Shown piece after piece: positions 34,136 to 41,941 of a stretch of DNA of 46,770 nucleotides. The position numbers and the translations under genes were made by a program. Source of the stretch: CAKXIK01 sp050947015 (GTDB taxonomy: Bacteria > Bacillota > Clostridia > Oscillospirales > Acutalibacteraceae); contig JBMNVT010000018.1 in the NCBI GenBank assembly GCA_050947015.1, positions 1 through 46,770 of the forward strand, in the 5' to 3' direction. Numbering within the stretch: the first letter of the stretch is position 1; each line of letters starts with the position of its first letter. A model generated the notes under the pieces. That model did no database searches, had not been told where the DNA came from, and saw only the letters and a list, made by a program, of their open reading frames with translations.

Positions 34136-34491
34136 AGTTCCTGACCTCGATTCTTTGTTGATTTTTTGTACAAAATTATTTTATTTGTTTCGTTTGTAAA
34201 TGTGTAGTATGATTTTTTTGCAAATAACCCGTAAAATTTGCAAACTGTTCATAATTTCAGTTGATTTGCAGGCAAAACTGCAAAATTTAAAAAAATGCAA
34301 ATTATTTAATTACGCCGCAAAAAAATGATGTTATTTTTCGTTCGTATTTCTTTGTTTTTTCTGGTTAATATGCTATAATAAGTAAGCCGTCGTCAGCCCA
34401 ATTTTTTTGAAATTACCACAGTTTGTCCTGCAAAAAAAGAACCCTGCGCAAAAAAGTGAAAACAATAAATTGCAGAAAGGAAAGTGCAGAT
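34136..34491. promoter_or_regulatory. Divergent control region with TTTGCA motifs
   Basis: This gene-free, very A+T-rich stretch separates the importer operon from the AraC gene. TTTGCAAA occurs twice exactly 20 bp apart (34217-34224 and 34237-34244). A perfect inverted repeat TTTGCAG-N6-CTGCAAA lies at 34265-34284, and ATGCAAAT at 34295-34302. These phased half-sites look like binding sites for a dimeric regulator, most simply the AraC protein. The AraC promoter is at 34374; a matching minus-strand promoter is not clear. Confidence 0.5.
34352..34379 (+). promoter_or_regulatory. Promoter of AraC regulator gene
   Basis: An extended -10, TGCTATAAT (TATAAT at 34374-34379), with a weak TTGTTT 16 bp upstream (34352-34357). 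It leaves a leader of about 105 bases before the ATG at 34492. Confidence 0.6.
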
Positions 34492-36657
34492 ATGCCACAT
34501 AAGGGCCGAAAAGAAAAGCCAAAAGTGAGCAAATACCCGTTTCTGATCAAAATGATTCTCACGATTTATCTGTTGATCTGCGTTCCAATGATTGTTGCCC
34601 AGATATTGATTCTGCACTCTTCTTATCAGGAGCTTTCTACACAGAACGACACGTATTGCTTTACCGAAACGAAAAACCTCTCTTCGCGTATGTTTTCTCA
34701 GATCTCTGCGTTCCGTACCATCGCGCTGCAGATCAGCACCGCGAACAAGACAGATATCAAGAAGTACTTGGATCCCAATGCGCCGGAAAGCCTGGCAATC
34801 GGCGCTTCGGAGGAGCTGTCGCGCTATCAGCTCAGCCTCCCTATGGCGAAGCATATCGGAATTTACTACATTGACCGGAAAATCTGTCTGGACGATCAAT
34901 TCTATTACAGGCTCGAAAACTTCTGCACCATGTTTTCCAATGGCGATCTTGATACTTACAATCGCGTTTATTCGCTGTTTACCTCGCCATTTGAGGGAAG
35001 ATACCGCATCATCTCATCCATCCGGCAGGACAAAACCACTGAAGCGGAAATGCTGGTGGCAATTCCGGTACGCATGAGTCGCTATGACGATTATGATGCG
35101 ATCGTCTATTTTACGGTAACCTATTCTACCATGAACTCTTTTTTGACTACGGCTTTTTCGGAAAATAATACCTATGCCATTTTCAGCCACTCCAACGAGC
35201 TGTTTTTTACCAACAATCAATCCAACATTCAGGAGCTGTGCTCGCCCGAATTTGAAACGTTCCTGCAAGACGATATCAGCAATAAATATTATTTTACCGA
35301 AGACGGCTCCGTCGCCTATAAGTGGGGGAAAGTGGATTCACCCTACACCTTTATTTCGATCGTGGGAAAAAGCCAGTTTGAAGAAAACAACGCAACGTTC
35401 CTCCGTACCATGGAGCTCCTTCTCCTGATCAATATTCTTCTCACCGCTATTCTGGTTGCCGTTACAGCATATATTAATTACATCCCTCTGCGCAAGCTTG
35501 TTTCCAAAATTTCATCTCACGGAAAAGAATCGTCATCCGAACTGGGTCGGATCGAAAGCGCCATCATCGAGCTGGACAACCGCGCTTCGGACCAGAGCAT
35601 GGTCATTATGGACTATGTGCTCAACGACCTGCTTTACGGCACCTCGGTACGCCACCAGCAGCTGACCGATCTTGTTCCAAACTTTGACTGCTGCAATTTC
35701 TGCGCAGTGTCGGTTCTCTGCACCCGCCCCACCACGAAACAATCCCGTCAGATTTCCGAACAGCTTCTGAAATCAAGCGGATGCCAGATTTTTATTACCG
35801 ATTTGCCGAACCAGGACTATAACCTGTTTGTATGTCTTTCCAAGCAGGAAATCGACACTGAACTCCTTTCTGAATCCATCATCTCCGCAGTCAAACAGAT
35901 TTTGCAGGAAACATGCCGTGTGTATGTCGGAACTATCGTAAACAACCTGGACGATATTGCGCTTTCCTATTATGCCTCTCAGGCCGAAGCGGGCGGGCAG
36001 TCCAGCTTTGTTTACGCCAAAGATTACCCTTCTGCGGAAATTCAGCTCTTTTCACGGCAAATTGAAACCGGAAAATTTCCCCTGGCGCGGCAAACGCTGC
36101 GAAACATTTCTGAATTTTCTCTAAAAAATACCCACAACCGTGTTTTGTGCCGTTATGTCAATTACGAAGTTCTGATTGCTTATGTCTCCGCCCGCAAACG
36201 AACCATCTGCCCCATCACCGACGCCGAGCTGAAGAACCTTTTGGCGTTCACCAACGCAAGCCACCTGCACCAGGAGCTTGAGGCCTCCATCGACGCAATG
36301 GAACAGCAGATTTCACAGGAGCATACCGACGAGACCACCGCCCTTCAAAACGAAATCGTTGAATTTGTCAACCAAAACTTCTCCAAAACCGATATCAGCC
36401 TGATTAGTGTGGCGGATCGTTTCGGGATTTCGATCTATATGCTCAGCCGCGTGTTTAAATCCCGCACCGGAATCGGCTTTAAGGAATATATCACAGCAAA
36501 ACGGCTGGAGTTGGCCTGCAGGCTGCTGATTACCACCAATGACAATATTTCGGTCATTGCGCAAAACAGCGGGTTTGAAAACCCGACGTATTTTGCCTCT
36601 ATCTTTAAGGCACATTACGGCATGACGCCCTCCAAGTTTCGCGAGAGTGCCGTTTAA
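34492..36657 (+). CDS. Membrane-anchored AraC family regulator
   Basis: A 721-residue one-component regulator. An N-terminal helix (about residues 18-42, FLIKMILTIYLLICVPMIVA) and a second helix near residues 307-330 enclose an extracellular sensor of some 260 residues, Cache-like in layout. A cytoplasmic linker follows, then the AraC DNA-binding domain from about residue 620, with two helix-turn-helix motifs: ISLISVADRFGISIYMLSRV and ISVIAQNSGFENPTYFASIF, ending in HYGMTPSKFRE. This architecture is common beside LplB/LplC importers and is thought to sense an extracellular sugar or the loaded binding protein. Start at 34492 with GAAAGGAAAG upstream. Likely activator of the divergent importer operon. 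Confidence 0.9.
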   Translation: MPHKGRKEKPKVSKYPFLIKMILTIYLLICVPMIVAQILILHSSYQELSTQNDTYCFTETKNLSSRMFSQISAFRTIALQISTANKTDIKKYLDPNAPESLAIGASEELSRYQLSLPMAKHIGIYYIDRKICLDDQFYYRLENFCTMFSNGDLDTYNRVYSLFTSPFEGRYRIISSIRQDKTTEAEMLVAIPVRMSRYDDYDAIVYFTVTYSTMNSFLTTAFSENNTYAIFSHSNELFFTNNQSNIQELCSPEFETFLQDDISNKYYFTEDGSVAYKWGKVDSPYTFISIVGKSQFEENNATFLRTMELLLLINILLTAILVAVTAYINYIPLRKLVSKISSHGKESSSELGRIESAIIELDNRASDQSMVIMDYVLNDLLYGTSVRHQQLTDLVPNFDCCNFCAVSVLCTRPTTKQSRQISEQLLKSSGCQIFITDLPNQDYNLFVCLSKQEIDTELLSESIISAVKQILQETCRVYVGTIVNNLDDIALSYYASQAEAGGQSSFVYAKDYPSAEIQLFSRQIETGKFPLARQTLRNISEFSLKNTHNRVLCRYVNYEVLIAYVSARKRTICPITDAELKNLLAFTNASHLHQELEASIDAMEQQISQEHTDETTALQNEIVEFVNQNFSKTDISLISVADRFGISIYMLSRVFKSRTGIGFKEYITAKRLELACRLLITTNDNISVIAQNSGFENPTYFASIFKAHYGMTPSKFRESAV

Positions 36658-36687
36658 CCAGACCGGAAAAACAGTTGACTTTGGGGA

Positions 36688-36716
36688 TTGACAAAACACC
36701 GACAATCTGTTATATT
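36688..36716 (+). promoter_or_regulatory. Promoter of pfl operon
   Basis: TTGACA (36688-36693), a 17-bp spacer and TATATT (36711-36716). Transcription would begin near 36723, exactly at the 5' edge of the riboswitch aptamer. Confidence 0.85.
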
Positions 36717-36723
36717 AAAATTG

Positions 36724-36795
36724 TAATCCGCAACTGGCGTAACGCAGAATCACTGTGAGGGAGCGGATTCTTAAATTTCGTCGCACGCCTGGGCA
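36724..36795 (+). promoter_or_regulatory. ZTP (pfl-motif) riboswitch
   Basis: The aptamer closes with P1, AATCCGC (36725-36731) and GCGGATT (36763-36769). Inside lie the conserved ACTGGCG after P1 and GAGGGAGCGG before its 3' strand. The downstream conserved CGCCTGGGCA (36787-36795) can pair with CTGGCG as the family pseudoknot. This matches the ZTP/ZMP riboswitch, which senses AICAR (ZMP) and its triphosphate, signals of 10-formyl-tetrahydrofolate shortage. The class was first named after pfl genes, and here it precedes pflB. The 3' end of the aptamer overlaps the terminator stem at 36791, so ligand binding should prevent termination. Confidence 0.85.
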
Positions 36796-36822
36796 TGATT
36801 TTTTTTATCATGCCCGGTTTTT
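36791..36822 (+). terminator. Riboswitch-controlled terminator
   Basis: GGGCATGAT (36791-36799) and ATCATGCCC (36807-36815) form a 9-bp stem followed by GGTTTTTT. The 5' arm shares GGGCA with the aptamer, the standard ZTP expression platform. Confidence 0.88.
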
Positions 36823-36913
36823 TATTTTCTTTTTCTTTCGGCTGCCGTGGCATGATGTTGCGCACGCAGGTTTTGCATAGCCTGTGGGGCAAAAGAAAGG
36901 AATGGTCAATCGT

Positions 36914-39142
36914 ATGAAAGCTTGGAGATTGTTTCACGAAGGCGACTGGTGCACAAAAATCGACGTCCGCGATTTTATTCACAGAAACTATACGCCGTAT
37001 GAAGGCGACGAATCTTTTCTCTGCGGGCCGACTGAACGCACCACGCGCCTTTACAGTCGTGTACAGGAACTGCTGCGGCAGGAACAGGAAAAGGGCGGCG
37101 TGCTCGATGTGGATACCAACCGCGTCTCCTCTGTTTTGACGTATGCTCCGGGTTATATCTGCAGAGGCGAGGATATTATTCTCGGCCTGCAGACCGAACA
37201 GCCGCTGAAACGCGCAGTCAATCCGTTCGCCGGCATCCGTAATGCGGAGCAGGCCTGCAAAGCTTACGGCTACGATATCGGCGACGACGTCCGCAAGGAA
37301 TTTTCCTACCGCACAACACACAACACCGGCGTTTTCCGCGTTTATACCGACACCATGAAAAAGGCCCGTCACGCTGGAATTCTTACGGGGCTTCCCGATG
37401 CCTACGGCCGTGGCCGGCTGATCGGCGACTACCGCCGGCTGGCGCTTTACGGCATGGACTTTCTGATCCGGCAGAAGGAGCTGGACCGCCGCGAGCTGGG
37501 AGAACGGGATATGACGGATGAAACCATCCGTCTGCTGGAAGACGTCGCCCGCCAGATCGAATTCATGAAAGCATTGGTTCAGATGGCGTCGGAATACGGC
37601 TGTGACATCTCCCGCCCGGCGGAAAACTCCTATGAGGCAGTTCAGTGGCTCTACTTTGCTTATCTGGGCGGCCAAAAGGAGCAAAACGGCGCGGCAAACA
37701 GCATCGGCCGTATTACAACCTTTCTGGATATTTATTTTGAGCGCGACCTGCAGGAAAATTCCATCACGGAGTCCGGCGTTCAGGAACTGCTGGACGATCT
37801 GGTCATCAAACTGCGCCTGATCCGCCACCTGCGCACGCCGGAATACAACGATCTGTTTGCAGGAGACCCGGTATGGGTCACCTGCTCCGAAGGCGGCATG
37901 AACGAAAACGGCAAAACCCTTGTGACCAAAAGCAGCTTCCGTATGCTGAACACGCTTTACAACCTCGGGCCTTCCGCCGAACCGAATATCACTGTGCTGT
38001 GGTCGGAACGGCTGCCCGCTGCATTTAAAAATTTCTGCGCCAAAGTTTCCATTGACACCGACGCGATCCAGTATGAAAACGACGACGTTATGCGCGAGGC
38101 ATACGGCGACGATTACGCGATCGCATGCTGTGTTTCCGCCATGAAATGCGGCAAACAAATGCAGTTTTTCGGTGCGCGCTGTAATTTGGCAAAAGTGCTG
38201 CTGATGGCTCTCAACGGCGGTCGGGATGAAATTTATGGCGAACAGATTGCTCCGGGGGGCAAAGTTTTTCCTGAGAATGTTCCTCTCAACTATGACGAGG
38301 TGCTGGAACAGCTGAAAATCTATCTGTCATGGATGGCGCGGCTTTACGTCAACACCATGAACGTCATTCACTTTATGCACGACAAATACGCCTATGAACG
38401 GTTGATTATGGGGTTTCACGACACCGTTTTAGAGCGCCTGATGGCGTTCGGCGTCAGCGGCCTTTCGGTGTTGACCGATTCGCTCAGCGCGATCCGGTAT
38501 GCTTCTGTGACCCCGATTCGGGACGAACGCGGCCTGATTACCGATTTCAGGACGGAAGGAGATTTTCCGAAATACGGAAACGACGACGACCGCGCAGATA
38601 GTATTGCGCAGTGGATTACGGAATTCTTTTACCGCGAGCTTTGTAAAACATCGGCATACCGCGGCGCAAAACACACTCTTTCCATCCTGACAATTACTTC
38701 AAACGTCATGTACGGCCGAAAAACCGGAAACACGCCGGACGGCAGACGTGCCGGCGAACCCTTTGCGCCGGGCGCCAACCCGATGCACGGCCGTGACTGC
38801 GAGGGCGCGCTGGCCTCCCTGAACTCGGTTGCCAAGCTGAATTACCGCTTCTGCCGGGACGGTATTTCCAACACCTTTTCCATTACGCCGGACACACTCG
38901 GCAACGACGATAACGACCGCATCGCCAAGCTGACCGCCGTGCTGGACGGCTATTTTGCTCAGGGCGCTCAGCACCTCAACGTCAACGTGCTCAACCGCCA
39001 AAAGCTGATTGACGCGATGAACGACCCGACGCGTTACCCGAACCTGACCATTCGCGTTTCAGGGTATGCCGTAAACTTCAACAAGCTTTCGCGGGACAAA
39101 CAGCTTGAGGTAATTTCCCGCACATTTCACGACAAAATGTGA
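36914..39142 (+). CDS. pflB: Pyruvate formate-lyase (formate C-acetyltransferase)
   Basis: Glycyl-radical enzyme that splits pyruvate with CoA into acetyl-CoA and formate; anaerobic, cytoplasmic, 742 residues. The adjacent catalytic cysteines are Cys405-Cys406 in DDYAIACCVSAMKCGKQM, followed by QFFGARCNLAK as in true PFL. The radical-bearing Gly717 lies in RVSGYAVNFNKL. These features separate it from diol dehydratase or choline lyase relatives. The start at 36914 gives the usual opening MKAWRLFHEGDW and VRDFIHRNYTPYEGD; AAAGGA lies 12 bases upstream, and an ATG at 36902 is a possible alternative. Expression is gated by the ZTP riboswitch, so formate output would follow one-carbon demand for purine synthesis. 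The activase gene follows after 57 bases. Confidence 0.96.
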   Translation: MKAWRLFHEGDWCTKIDVRDFIHRNYTPYEGDESFLCGPTERTTRLYSRVQELLRQEQEKGGVLDVDTNRVSSVLTYAPGYICRGEDIILGLQTEQPLKRAVNPFAGIRNAEQACKAYGYDIGDDVRKEFSYRTTHNTGVFRVYTDTMKKARHAGILTGLPDAYGRGRLIGDYRRLALYGMDFLIRQKELDRRELGERDMTDETIRLLEDVARQIEFMKALVQMASEYGCDISRPAENSYEAVQWLYFAYLGGQKEQNGAANSIGRITTFLDIYFERDLQENSITESGVQELLDDLVIKLRLIRHLRTPEYNDLFAGDPVWVTCSEGGMNENGKTLVTKSSFRMLNTLYNLGPSAEPNITVLWSERLPAAFKNFCAKVSIDTDAIQYENDDVMREAYGDDYAIACCVSAMKCGKQMQFFGARCNLAKVLLMALNGGRDEIYGEQIAPGGKVFPENVPLNYDEVLEQLKIYLSWMARLYVNTMNVIHFMHDKYAYERLIMGFHDTVLERLMAFGVSGLSVLTDSLSAIRYASVTPIRDERGLITDFRTEGDFPKYGNDDDRADSIAQWITEFFYRELCKTSAYRGAKHTLSILTITSNVMYGRKTGNTPDGRRAGEPFAPGANPMHGRDCEGALASLNSVAKLNYRFCRDGISNTFSITPDTLGNDDNDRIAKLTAVLDGYFAQGAQHLNVNVLNRQKLIDAMNDPTRYPNLTIRVSGYAVNFNKLSRDKQLEVISRTFHDKM

Positions 39143-39199
39143 TCCTGATTCGCACCGTCACGCCTTTCAGCAAAACAAAGATTCCAAAGGAGGCGCCGC

Positions 39200-39925
39200 A
39201 TGAAAGTCCATTCCGTCGAATCCCTTGCCGCGCTGGACGGCGAGGGGCTTCGCTACGCCGTTTTCCTCAATGAGTGCCCGCTGCGCTGCGTTTACTGCCA
39301 CAACCCGGATACCTGGAACCCCTGCGCGGGACAGGAAAAAACGCCGGAAGAACTGTTTGCAAAAATTCGGCGTTATCTGCCGTATTTTAAAGCGGGGAAA
39401 GGCGGCGTTACCTTCAGCGGCGGAGAACCCCTGCTGCAGGCGGAAGAGATCAACGTCCTGGCCGCCCTGCTCCGCACGGAACATATCGGCTATACACTTG
39501 ACACCTGCGGCTGCGTTCCTCTTTCGGATGCTGTCCGAGCAGCCGTGAAAAATGCCGACCTGGTCATCTGTGATCTCAAATTCCCCGAGGAAGACAGCTT
39601 TTTCCGCTACACCGGCGGCACACTGCAGACCGTGCTCGATTTTCTGGACTATCTGCACCGGATCAATCAACGAACCTGGATCCGCACCGTTATCGTCCCC
39701 GGAATCAACGACACTACCGCATGGCTGGATCGCTATTTGGAGATACTGTGGCCGTTTGCCACCGTTATTGAAAAATATCAGCTGCTGGGTTACCACACCA
39801 TGGGAGCTTTCAAATATGAAAAGCTTGGAATTCCGAACCCTCTTGAGGGCAAACCGGCCATGGAACCGCAGCGGCTGCAAGTATTGCAGGAATATGTGAA
39901 CCGCGTCATACCCTGCAAAAAATGA
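39200..39925 (+). CDS. pflA: Pyruvate formate-lyase activating enzyme
   Basis: Radical SAM enzyme of 241 residues that installs the glycyl radical on PflB. The iron-sulfur ligands are Cys26, Cys30 and Cys33 in ECPLRCVYCHNPDTW (CX3CX2C). The SAM-binding GG motif is TFSGGEPLLQ. The opening DGEGLRYAVFL differs slightly from the common DGPGIRFVVF. Length and motifs match PflA rather than the larger activases with extra ferredoxin domains. Start at 39200 with AAAGGAGG. It shares the pflB transcript and ends at a strong terminator. Confidence 0.96.
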   Translation: MKVHSVESLAALDGEGLRYAVFLNECPLRCVYCHNPDTWNPCAGQEKTPEELFAKIRRYLPYFKAGKGGVTFSGGEPLLQAEEINVLAALLRTEHIGYTLDTCGCVPLSDAVRAAVKNADLVICDLKFPEEDSFFRYTGGTLQTVLDFLDYLHRINQRTWIRTVIVPGINDTTAWLDRYLEILWPFATVIEKYQLLGYHTMGAFKYEKLGIPNPLEGKPAMEPQRLQVLQEYVNRVIPCKK

Positions 39926-39930
39926 ACTGA

Positions 39931-39975
39931 AAAAATGAGGCGCCCACAGGGTCTTCCTGCGGGTGCCTCATTTTT
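39931..39975. terminator. Bidirectional terminator between pflA and CAP gene
   Basis: AAAAATGAGGC and GCCTCATTTTT with an inner CAGG/CCTG pairing make a long stem whose arms carry A and T runs on both sides. It fits the end of the pfl operon on plus and of the CAP-domain gene on minus. Confidence 0.88.
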
Positions 39976-39997
39976 CATCTATTCTCCATCCGTTTCT

Positions 39998-40888
39998 TCA
40001 GCCGCCGAACAGCTGCGTCCAATAAAGCCGCCCGTCACTGCCGCGGTAGCATCCGACGCCGATCTCCAAAAACCCAGCGTTCAGAATGTTTGCCCGGTGC
40101 CCGGGGGAATTCATCCAGCCTTCCATTACCTGCTCCGCAGACGAATATCCATAAGCAATATTCTCTCCCACGGTATTGAATCCTGCACGAAATGCCAGCT
40201 GATACCCCTGTTCGCCGTTCGGGCGTTCGTGCGCAAATTTTGTGACAATTTCCTGACTCCGAACCAATGCGGATTCCATTAACTGCGTGTTCTCGCGCAA
40301 AGCAGGAAGCCCCTGTTTGCTGCGCTCCTGATTCACCAGAACAATGACCTGCCGGGCAACCTGCAGCAAATTATTTTCCCCTGACGGGACCGAGGTTGCC
40401 GCAGGCTTACTGCTTTGCGGCGCTGCGGAGCTTGCCGCAGGCCTGCTGCTTTGCGGCGCTGCGGAGCTTGCCGCAGGCCTGCTGCTTTGCGGCGCTGCGG
40501 AGCTTGCTGCAGGCCTGCTGCTTTGCGGAGCTGCGGAGCTTGCTGCAGGCCTGCTGCTTTGCGGCGCTGCGGAACTTGCTGCAGGCCTGCTGCTTTGCGG
40601 CGCTGCGGAACTTGCTGCAGGCCTGCTGCTCGCAGCGTCGTTCTCCTCGGCAATTCCACCGGAAACAAAACTTTCCGTCTGTTCCGCTTTAGACGAAATC
40701 TCTGCCGTGTCTGATGTATTTTCTTCGTTGGATACTTCCGGCACACTTGGCGTAACAGCACTCTCAAGCTCGCCGTTCATCGACATCGATCCGGGAGCCT
40801 TATTTTGTGGTTCAACGCCGCAGCCGGTAAAAAAGAGCACGCAAATTACAAATGCAGCCCAACTTTTCATTTTTCCAAACCATTTCAC
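39998..40888 (-). CDS. CAP-domain (SCP/YkwD) lipoprotein with repeat linker
   Basis: A 296-residue exported lipoprotein. The lipobox FTGC puts the lipidated cysteine at residue 23. An acidic stretch leads into six perfect copies of SSRPAASSAAPQ plus a degenerate seventh (about residues 84-163), a flexible wall-spanning linker. The C-terminal CAP domain contains FAHERPNGEQGYQL, VGENIAYGYSS and GWMNSPGHRANIL, the conserved CAP motifs. YkwD-type proteins are common in Clostridia spores and cell surfaces; activity is uncertain. Start is GTG at 40888, with AAAGGATG 8 bases upstream; an ATG at 40870 is a less likely alternative. It has its own promoter at 40956-40984. Confidence 0.92.
   Translation of the reverse strand: MKWFGKMKSWAAFVICVLFFTGCGVEPQNKAPGSMSMNGELESAVTPSVPEVSNEENTSDTAEISSKAEQTESFVSGGIAEENDAASSRPAASSAAPQSSRPAASSAAPQSSRPAASSAAPQSSRPAASSAAPQSSRPAASSAAPQSSRPAASSAAPQSSKPAATSVPSGENNLLQVARQVIVLVNQERSKQGLPALRENTQLMESALVRSQEIVTKFAHERPNGEQGYQLAFRAGFNTVGENIAYGYSSAEQVMEGWMNSPGHRANILNAGFLEIGVGCYRGSDGRLYWTQLFGG
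40401..40637. repeat. 36-bp tandem repeat, six units plus partial
   Basis: Six adjacent 36-bp units start at 40401, 40437, 40473, 40509, 40545 and 40581, with a partial seventh at 40617. The unit on the plus strand begins GCAGGCCTGCTGCTTTGCGG. Units differ at only one or a few bases, and the last two full units are identical, so the array expanded recently. Because 36 is divisible by three, copy-number change keeps the CAP gene in frame. Confidence 0.95.
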
Positions 40889-40955
40889 CTTGCTTCATCC
40901 TTTCCTGCACGGGAACATCGGTTTACAAACTGGCTGATTGCTGTATTGCATGGCT

Positions 40956-40984
40956 ATCATAACAAATTCAGTCACATAACGCAA
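40956..40984 (-). promoter_or_regulatory. Promoter of CAP-domain gene
   Basis: On the minus strand TTGCGT (40984-40979), a 17-bp spacer and TATGAT (40961-40956), about 67 bases upstream of the GTG start. Confidence 0.7.
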
Positions 40985-41086
40985 GGTGATTTTTAAAATT
41001 ACAATTATTTTCTATGTGTTTTGCTGATTTTGATTTTCTGATCGCTCCATAAAAATACGATCCGCGCGGGTCAACCGACAGACAAA

Positions 41087-41875
41087 TTACTGCACCGTCC
41101 GTGGCTCCTTGATACTCCTTGTAGCAAAATATTGAGGCGCAAAATCCCTCAGCCTGCAATCGCCCGGGCGATCGCGGTCTTCAAACAGCTCGCAGAGACG
41201 AAACCCCGCTTTCAGCTGACCGCCAATCTGTTCTTCCAGCGAATGAGAAAACTGTACGCCTTCTCCGTTGCACACCATCTCTTCCAGCCGTTCGGATTCC
41301 ATTTTCAGCGGATTGAACGGAAGCGCATTCGCAACCGTCAGCGGCAGGCGGCAGATATCCTCAAACAGAAAATTCAACCCGTTGTCCATTCCCGCCAACA
41401 GCGTTCCGCCCGGCTTTAATACACGAAAGCATTCGTTCCACACATGCTGCACATCCTCCACATAACAGTTGGAAACGGGATGAAAAATGCAATCGAAACT
41501 TTCATCCGGAAACGGAAATCGTTTCGTCATGTCGCCTTTGACAATCTTGATGGAACAGCCCTCCCGCTCGGCAACTGCCCGGTCAGCCTCTAATTGTGCG
41601 TCGGAATAATCGAGCAGCGTGCATTGAGCGCCCAAAACCGCAAAAATCGGCATCTGCTGCCCGCCTCCGCTCGCAAGCCCGAGCAGCTTTTTCCCTTTCA
41701 ACGCGCCGAACCACTCTTTGGGAACCGGAACACACGGAGTGAGAAAAACATTCCATTCGCCTTCCCTGGCTCTTCGCACTTCCTCCGGTGTGACCGGAAT
41801 CGACCACTCAATTCCTCCCGCAGCCCACTGATCCCATGTTTCTGCGTTAATCTCTGTATAGCTTTTTGCTTTCAT
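41087..41875 (-). CDS. Class I SAM-dependent methyltransferase
   Basis: A 262-residue cytoplasmic methyltransferase. The SAM-binding glycine-rich motif is LLGLASGGGQQMPIF near residues 64-78, followed by the acidic LLDYSDAQLE, the GDMTKRFPF segment with its aspartate, and the post-I region FDCIFHPVSNCYVEDV and VLKPGGTLLAGMDNG. The substrate cannot be inferred; the family includes small-molecule and tRNA enzymes. Start at 41875 with AAAGGAG upstream. It lies directly behind the terminator of the Clp gene with only about 25 bases between, and I see no promoter of its own, so it is probably expressed by read-through. Confidence 0.88.
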   Translation of the reverse strand: MKAKSYTEINAETWDQWAAGGIEWSIPVTPEEVRRAREGEWNVFLTPCVPVPKEWFGALKGKKLLGLASGGGQQMPIFAVLGAQCTLLDYSDAQLEADRAVAEREGCSIKIVKGDMTKRFPFPDESFDCIFHPVSNCYVEDVQHVWNECFRVLKPGGTLLAGMDNGLNFLFEDICRLPLTVANALPFNPLKMESERLEEMVCNGEGVQFSHSLEEQIGGQLKAGFRLCELFEDRDRPGDCRLRDFAPQYFATRSIKEPRTVQ

Positions 41876-41900
41876 GGGTTATTGTCTCCTTTCAAAACAC

Positions 41901-41928
41901 AAAAAACGCCCTCACAAAGTGAAGGCGG
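41901..41928 (-). terminator. Terminator of the Clp operon
   Basis: On the minus strand CGCC-TTCAC (41926-41918 area) pairs with GTGA-GGGCG with one mismatch, followed by TTTTTT. The next gene, the methyltransferase, starts about 25 bases further on. Confidence 0.8.
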
Positions 41929-41941
41929 CAAGTATTACCCG

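Noticed and set aside
36710..38158. Open frame of 482 codons on the minus strand inside pflB
   Set aside because: It is antisense to a clear pflB and covers the riboswitch. It has no ribosome site or family motif; long antisense frames arise from G+C-biased codon use.
40401..40637. 36-bp repeats resembling a CRISPR array
   Set aside because: The unit length fits a CRISPR repeat, but units are directly adjacent without spacers and encode an in-frame protein linker; no cas genes are present.
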